This document shows, one piece after another, positions 56,929 through 64,000 of a stretch of 64,000 nucleotides of DNA. The translations under genes and the position numbers were made by a program. Within the stretch, counting starts at the first letter, position 1, and each line of letters starts with the position of its first letter. Origin of the DNA: Tetrahymena elliotti 4EA (taxonomy: Eukaryota; Ciliophora; Oligohymenophorea; Hymenostomatida; Tetrahymenidae); NCBI GenBank assembly GCA_000231825.2, contig JH720385.1:62001-126000 (forward strand). Direction: 5' to 3'. The notes under the pieces were generated by a model that did not search any database, was not told the origin of the DNA, and saw only the letters and a list, made by a program, of their open reading frames with translations.

Positions 56929-59565
56929 ATGGAGCTTGCTATACCTAGAGACTAAGGGAATAATTACAAAAGTAAATTAAACTTTTGAGATAAAAAACAT
57001 AAATTAAGTAATCCTAGAGTATAATCACCATAATATCTAATAATAAGATAGATTTTTTGGATAGCGCATCATTAATTGTACTGACGTTATTCCTTTTGAA
57101 GAATTTATTGGGCTTAATTTATTAAATAGATAAAGTAGAATTGAAAATAATAGTGCTTTTTAATTATCAAAAAATGTGCGATTATAAAAGTTAATTAAAA
57201 GTTATTCATTAAAAAATATTAAAGCAAATAACAATAAGTAGAGTATTTAACAGAGAGTCAAAAACAAATTTTTATTTTATAGCAATACATGGATAAATTA
57301 TATTTACCAACTGCGGAAACAGATCTCAACTACTTTGTATCATATTCAGCAAGATCCATCTTTTTTTATAATTCAAAGTAAAGAGTTTTGAATGGCATTT
57401 AGATAATTTTATATGGATAGACATATTGATTTTTAAGCTTTGTATTAATATTTATTTTAATAAACCAAATAGTTTTGCCTTAGTTGAGCATGTTCTTAAA
57501 GAAAATTCTGTCGAATATTACCATAGCGTTACATTTGACTTCTCTAAGTAAGATATATTTAAAATTTTACACTTGTCATGAATAATTTCAAGTAGGAGTT
57601 AAAATGCATTTCATATTTTCATTATAAATTATTAGGCAAATTAATTCTTAAGAAGAAGTTAAGGAATCAATTAAATAGTTATAGCAGATCATAGAAAAAC
57701 TCTTAGTAGCTTAGGTTGAAAATTTTTCATTGTGTCTTGCAGGGTAAATATAATCTAGATTTGTTTATGAATTTGTTATTGAGTATTTTTATTTGTAACT
57801 TTAGTTGGGAAAGTGTTTTCACAGATACAAACTTAGAAAGCATTTGTAGCTCTGTAAAAAAGATGAAAAAATTACAACATTTTTGTATTTCTTATGGATA
57901 TTTGCAGACAATAAAGGTAGTATTTTAATGAATAGAAGCAATATTATATCTTACAATACTTTTTTAAATGAATTAGATTACAGAAAATGCAGAATTAGAT
58001 AAGAGAAATCGCTTTATTAAGAGTTGGTTTGGTCATCCTAATTCAGTTTTCACAGGAAAAGGATTGAAATACATGAATGAAATGATGAAAAAAATAGTTA
58101 GTAAAAGAAAAGACTTTAAGTCATTTGATTTAGATTTATTTAGGTAAAAAATTAAGCATTATTCCTTTAAATTATTTTAGTTATAGTAAGTGAGTGAGTA
58201 GTTTTATTTATTTATTTATTTCCTTTTAATATTTATCTTTAGATGCTAGGAGCTTAATTAGAAAACTATCAAACACACTGGTGAAATTCTAAATACTTTG
58301 GCTACTACCAAAAACATGGAAAATCTCTCTGTCACTTTGTGGTATCTTTAAGATGTTGATATTAAATAATTAAAGGAACCCTTCTTAAAATTCTTCAAAT
58401 CAAACCAGAACTTGAAAGAACTTAATTTCTGCTTTAGCATGTAATTTAATTTATTATTAATTAGTATAGAGTTTATTAAAAACTAATTCAGTAATTTGAT
58501 TTCTTTAATTTCTTCCTGCAATTTCTATCAGCATTAATTAACTATTTAATTATTTATTTTTAGTATGAAATTGACCAGAGAAGGATTACTCGTTTTGGAA
58601 GAAATTATTGAATGCTTGGTTGAAAATTGTCAACAACTCCGTTTATTCAGAATCAATCTAAGCGCTTCCAACTCAACAGTAGATAGCTACAATACAGAAG
58701 AAATAAATATTTTAAACAGGGTTTTTTTAAGACTAGGATGCCTAAATACCCTTTAATATTTTTCTGCTACACTAGGAAAGTAAGATAAATTAATTATTAT
58801 ATTGATTGGTAGTAATTTAGTACATTAAATAAATCTTATATAATAAAATAGCTGGCTAAATAAATAACATTTAACTGCTGATATCTTAGTACAGTCATTA
58901 ATTTTCATATTGTAGAACAATCCAATTCAACATTTAGTCTTAAACATAGGCAGCGAGTAATAATTAACATTTAAATAAATTGATTTTTTAAATTAAATTT
59001 ATATAATAGTTTAAGAGGAGGAGATACTGAATGCTTAAAAGATGCAAAAGATGTTTTCAACATGCTATCTAGATGTAAACATCTATAGACATTAGTTATT
59101 TTAATTAATGGATGGAAAGACTGTGCTTAAGCTCATAGTAAAGTCACTGAAATGCTTGCAAATTTAATTGAAAAAAATGAAATTACTACTTTTGGTCTTA
59201 ACTTAATGAACGCTCATGATTCTGACTAAATCCTTGAAAGAAAGAGCTAAGAAATCTAATCGATTGCTTAAATGTTTAAAGTTTTGATTAAATTCCCATT
59301 TAAAAAATTCGGTTTAAGTTTATCAGACTGGAATTTGAGCTAAGATGCTTTAGAATACTTCGAATATACTCAAAATTAACTTAAAACATTTAGAGATTTA
59401 AGATAATAATTAGAGTTATCATCTAAAGTATTATTTAAATAATTTGAAGGTACATTTAGAAAAGAGCTTATCTGGGATATCCAAAGGGTTTGCTTCTTTG
59501 GTAAACTAAATGTGCCAATTTCAACCAAATCTAACTTTTCAAAAACCAAAATTATTGAAATATGA
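56929..59565 (+). CDS. Leucine-rich-repeat-like hypothetical protein (626 aa)
   Basis: Eleven exons: 56929-56971, 57018-57189, 57225-57377, 57473-57547, 57636-57743, 57805-57916, 57977-58143, 58243-58440, 58564-58819, 58916-58956, 59010-59565. Phases agree throughout. The N-terminal part has TDVIPFEEFIGLNLL. The middle and C-terminal parts show irregular leucine-rich repeats, for example LESICSSVKKMKKLQHFCIS, MENLSVTLWYLQDVDIKQL, NLKELNFCFS, PIQHLVLNIGSD and CKHLQTLVILINGW. Ciliates have many such ribonuclease-inhibitor-like LRR proteins, usually without known function; they bind other proteins. The donor at 58819 is chosen because it alone gives phase 0 with the next exon; a stronger-looking GTAAG donor at 58780 does not fit. 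Intron 57190-57224 is 35 nt. No catalytic motif was seen. Confidence 0.8.
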
Positions 59566-60546
59566 ATGCAATTAAATAAAATTAAATCTTTAAAACTTAT
59601 TTTCCTATTTATTTTTTCATTTAAAATTATTTCTCTTTCTATTTTTGTAAAAACTCATTTCCTTTTCTAAATACATATTGTATCTTCTTTAAAAGTTTAA
59701 AAATTTTTCAAAACATCAACATTAATGGATTTTCAAAAAAAAAAATAGCCTTCAGTGCTAAAGTATAATTGATAAGAATATCAAATCATATTAAAAGTGC
59801 TACCAAAAAAGGCATAGAATCTGAAATTTGAATTTTAGAAACATTTGTTTAGATTTTGTTATGAAAATATTTTTGTTCATAAATTATCTTACAAAATATG
59901 TTACTAAACCTAAAAAGCAATTATAAAAAAAATTTAAAAATAAAATAAAAAAACAAAAAAAAAGTAATTTAATTTTACCAGTAAGTGGTGATAGCCATAA
60001 ACTAATATCATAAATTTCTAATTTAATTTAATTTTTCACCAATTTTGTTACACTAAGTATGCTCATAATCCAAAATTAAGAAATTTCTAAATTTTTTGTT
60101 TATAAATTGCTTTGAATAGAAACAATTTAGTTATTGATTTTAGTTAAAGTAAAAATAAAAATGATAAATTGTTAAATCACAACACTAAAACTTTTTTTGA
60201 GTGACGAAAACATTAAAAAAATTACTCCTCATTCAACAAGATTCTTTAAAATTTAAATAAAATTTATTGAATATTGATAAATTTTAAGAAACAATCCTGC
60301 CTTCCCTCATTTCCTTATATTAACTTGCTTATTTTGAAAATAATTTTTTAATTTACATGTAAAATGTTTAAACCCATAAAAGAAATTTCTATTTATTAAC
60401 TGAAATATAATTCAAAACATAATATTAGAGAAATTAGAACATTTTTAGAATCTAAAACAAACAAAAATTATATAATTTGTGTTGATTAAATTTTATGAAC
60501 AAAAAATTTTACATTTTATAATTTGAAAATTCAATTAAATAAATTT
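59566..60546. other. AT-rich intergenic DNA between convergent genes
   Basis: Shared 3' flank of the LRR-like gene (+) and the membrane protein (-); nothing recognised. Confidence 0.6.
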
Positions 60547-62454
60547 TCATAGTTTGGATTTTATGGGTTTATCAAATTTCCTACTCTCATACTCTTCCTC
60601 TTAAGGTTTGACTATACAATTCAATATTCTATTATCTAATTCACTTATATTTTATTGTTGGTTTATTTATTTTATGTATTTGGCAAAATACTGATGAGCT
60701 AGTTCATCATTGTGATCTATGGATTCTATCTATTCAAGATGGTTTAGAAAATCTATTTCATTTTAACTAGAATTACCCATTTTTGGTTCAGGTTATAAAA
60801 TAATTTAAGATTATTTCTTACTTAGATTTTTATCTTCTTTTTAATCTGTTTATAACTCAATCTAATTATCTTTTAGCTATTCATCAGTTAATAATATGTC
60901 TTTATTTTATTTAAAAGGGTCAACTTCTTCTTTATCTTTTCGCTTAAATTAGTTATTAATTTATAGTTCATTTTTTTATTAAACAATTTTCTAAATATCC
61001 AAACCACAATATTTAATAGCAGAAAACTACTCTTTCGTGAGCAAAAGTCTAACAATTAGTTTAATTTAAATAATGTCTTTGTAAAATTCAGCTAGATTGA
61101 TATATTTATATGTGTTTTTGATAATGTTATAAACTTATTTAAGCTATATTGGCTTATCATCTAAGAATTCAGCAGGTATTTCTTTTTTATAAAGTATTTA
61201 TAATTTTTTAAACACTCCAAAATTTAAAAATTTATGAATTTATTCAGGGAAAAATATTTTATTAATATTTTAGTTAAGATTTTTTATTTTTTCGGTATTT
61301 TTATCACTTACGCTCTCTAAATTTTGAAGTTCGAGCTCATTTTAATTTGATTTAGGAGCTATAAATTATTAATAAGCTTTAATTGCAGTTTATTAATAAT
61401 ACTTTTTTAGGAATATATTTGAAAGCTCTTAATAGATTTCTATTTCTGAGCAGTTTTAACCTATTTTACCAATAATCGTTAAAATAGCAAACACACTCAT
61501 AAATTATGCAAAAGTTTCAGTATAAAGTGGAAATTGTATAGTAATGTATCTTTGTTTATTACTCATGCTGATCAATATCTGACCAATAATAGGCATTTTT
61601 ATCTATTATTATAAAGATTGAATCCACTTTACCTCCTAAAATTCTTCAAAGTTATCTAAATAATTATTGATAGATCTTTTCTAAAGTATAAACCCTTCAA
61701 TTAAAGTTGTTTTAGATTTTATCAAATGAATTAAATGCCTAGTTCCTATATATTAATCTAAAATATATGAATTAATTTATCTTACTATCTCTACATTTTA
61801 GCTAATCATGTTATACCTCTATAATTTTATAGAGAACATTACCCTGTTGTAAGAATTATAAAGTATATTGTCAATATCCTCATCAATTGCACAGTTTTAG
61901 TTACCACTACATTTCAAGAAAATAATCTAGAATCCTTCTTAATTCACACTAGACTATGAATAATTATACTTCAAAGCTACTTAAGAGGGTAGTGCACTGA
62001 AGTCTATACATAAATAATCTTACAAATCAGGGTCTTAACATTTAATTGTTTAAAGTATCTTAGTTTTAAGTATTAGATCTTCATCAAAATACTGATATAA
62101 TACTAAAAATGAAAGATACTTTTTGCCAGTTTAAAGCTCTATTTATTAAATATTTCCCTCCCCTTAAACAAAGAAATTAAAGGCAAAAGAATCATTATCT
62201 ACTAAAAATGAGTCCTCATTTTATGATAAATCAATAGTAGATACTTTAGGCTAATAGCCTGTAGTAAAGTAGAGATTTGTAATATATATAAAGTAAACCA
62301 GTGATACTAAGTAAACTATTAGAGTTATAAATCCTCCTACAAATGTCCTACAAGTTTTTTGCTGTCCTTAAACACAAAATTAAAACGGCATTGAAAAAGC
62401 ATCAATTTTTCTAATAATTCCTGAGAATTTTGAATCTGATTTTGAAGACTCCAT
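60547..62454 (-). CDS. Ciliate-type two-TM membrane protein (635 aa)
   Basis: A single exon runs from ATG 62452-62454 to TGA 60547-60549, 635 codons. A short N-terminal cytosolic part (KIDAFSMPFQF) precedes TM1 at about residues 38-58 (TFVGGFITLIVYLVSLVYF). A 260-residue luminal or extracellular region follows, with several Cys (CQDPDL, KCSGNQNCAIDED). TM2 lies at about residues 318-338 (MSVFAILTIIGKI). The last 290 residues are cytosolic, acidic and Gln/Lys/Asn-rich, ending in charged helices. Ciliate genomes carry a large family with this layout (start-proximal ID-x-F then TM near residue 40), with no assigned function. No enzyme or channel motif was seen. The absence of introns is unusual among the larger genes here. 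Confidence 0.85.
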
Positions 62455-64000
62455 TTATTTATTATGAGAAATATTAATTTTATGTTTCTATATTATATTT
62501 TGTTTGTAATATCAATTTGTAATAAAATAATCCAATTGAATAAATAGTTTGTTACCTGTTTTATATAATTTAGGCATATGTATGTTGTTATAAAAAGCGA
62601 TTATTAATTTTAAATTTACAAAATATCGCTTAATCTTTTTAATTTTTTCACAAAACTAACTAACTTTTGAAATTTAATCTAAGAATTTTTCTTAAATATT
62701 TAAAATATTATTTATAAAAAAACCATTTTTTATTTTAGTTTATTTGTATCAGGAGGAGTTTTCGAAATTTGATGAGTCATAACTGACTTTTAAAATAGTT
62801 ATATTTTCAGTTTTGAAAGAAATGTAAAATTTTATTAGTGTGTTAGCTAATTCATCTCAACAAATGCAAATAGATTTAAACTGAATTAAAGAAAATAAAA
62901 GTATTTTTTGAAAAATAAAATGCTTTATAATCTATATTAAATTGATTAATTTATCTTTGAATTGTTAACAAGAATCAAAAGAATTTGATCATTGTTTGAT
63001 TTGTGATAAAATTAAATATAATACTAAAAATAGTTATTTTCCATTAGAAAGACCAAATTAAATTTGATGATGATTATTATTTTATAGATTATTTGCTCAA
63101 TTATTTTTCATAAATATAATTTTTACAAAATTTTTTCAAACCGAATCCATAGTTTTTTATTCTTCCAATCTTACAAAAAGAAAACACAATTTTTTTTTTG
63201 ATAAATATGAAAAATAGTTGAGCTTTATGAGTGGTGTTATCCGAATTATTATTGAAGTAACTCATTAGCTTCCTTTGACTTTTTAAAATAGTTAATTTTG
63301 GAAGGATTCAAAATAAATTAACTGTATTTAACAAATATATGGGTCTAATAATTTTTTATAATTGCAATCTTAAAGGAAAATAAAATACTTTTTTTTATTA
63401 AAAATGAAAACTAATCTAATTAGTATCAACTTAATGATTTTGTTATCTTTCTAATTAATGAAAGGAGAAAATATAAATCTTCTATTATTTTTTGTAAGCA
63501 AATTTAGTCAATAGATCTTTTAATTTTTATTGCTAAGAAAATTTTTATTATTAAAGTCTTAAAATTTAAAGGAAATAAATTAATTTTTCTCACTCATAAA
63601 TATATGCTTATAGGTATTCAAAGAAAATCAAAACAAAAAATTATTTATAATTATTATTCTTTACTTATTTAAATGACTAATCAACATAATTTATTATTTA
63701 AAATATTTTCTAAAAATTTTTCAAGTAATGATTTAAAATTTAATTTTTTGATTAGCAACCATATAATTCTTTTTCAAATCAAAGTTAATTTTTAAGTGTA
63801 TTTTATCTATATTCTTGCTAAAAGTAAAAAAAAATTGATATTTCTAGCGAATTAAATCAGCTGGATAACTAATAAATATTTAATTTAATTTAAGAAAAGG
63901 CAATTAATTATTTTGTTAAATTTTTAATATCTGTTTTCAAATAAGTGATTTACACTCAAATCTTAAATAAAGGGGAAGTATATAAATATTTTTTTATTAA
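62455..64000. other. AT-rich intergenic DNA at the right edge
   Basis: About 1.5 kb; no gene, structured RNA or repeat of note was recognised. Confidence 0.55.

Noticed and set aside
1..64000. Chromosome breakage sequence, telomeric G4T2 repeats, CRISPR arrays, tRNA/rRNA genes, transposase genes
   Set aside because: Looked for by eye on both strands; none was seen.

Overview
The window looks like macronuclear chromosome sequence from a Tetrahymena-type ciliate. Base composition is extremely AT-rich, and intergenic DNA is mostly A and T runs. Every convincing gene reads through TAA and TAG as glutamine and stops only at TGA. Introns are short, AT-rich and GT..AG. Under the standard code almost nothing is long enough to call, so all gene models here were built by hand with TAA/TAG = Gln. 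No bacterial-type signals, tRNA genes or CRISPR arrays were seen.

Layout. 1-246 holds the 5' end of a CFAP46-like cilia gene (-). About 7 kb of AT-rich DNA follows, with two possible small structured RNAs. 7.2-13.7 kb holds a small ORF, a cyclin (+), and two tentative minus-strand genes. 13.7-22.3 kb is gene-poor; it contains a diverged tandem duplication, an HP1-like chromodomain/chromoshadow gene (-, 17997-18702) and a strong candidate non-coding RNA (21454-21690). 22.3-25.4 kb has a small hypothetical gene and a PP2C phosphatase (-). 28.7-33.1 kb has a 538-residue coiled-coil protein (-) and an HGH1-like armadillo protein (-). 34.0-35.0 kb is a 3-ketoacyl-CoA reductase-type SDR (+). 35.7-38.5 kb is a double cyclic-nucleotide-binding protein (-) with an in-frame TGA. 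40.2-41.6 kb is ribosomal protein S16 (+), whose long intron holds a same-strand ORF. 43.2-44.2 kb is an Asn-rich RRM protein (-) that resembles ALY/REF export adaptors. 45.5-48.2 kb is a two-pore channel (+). 48.4-48.9 kb is a tentative p25-alpha-like gene (-). 49.3-54.0 kb is a 13-exon full-length ABCC transporter (-). 56.9-59.6 kb is an 11-exon leucine-rich hypothetical protein (+). 60.5-62.5 kb is a single-exon two-TM membrane protein (-).

The genes do not form an operon or an obvious system; they are independent eukaryotic units spread over both strands. The points most worth a second look are the in-frame TGA in the cyclic-nucleotide-binding gene, the ORF nested in the RPS16 intron, the structured RNA candidate near 21.5 kb, the unresolved frame change at the 5' end of the cyclin, and the possible UAP56-binding motif on the RRM protein. 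All gene models come from reading splice phases by eye; none was checked by computation or transcripts.
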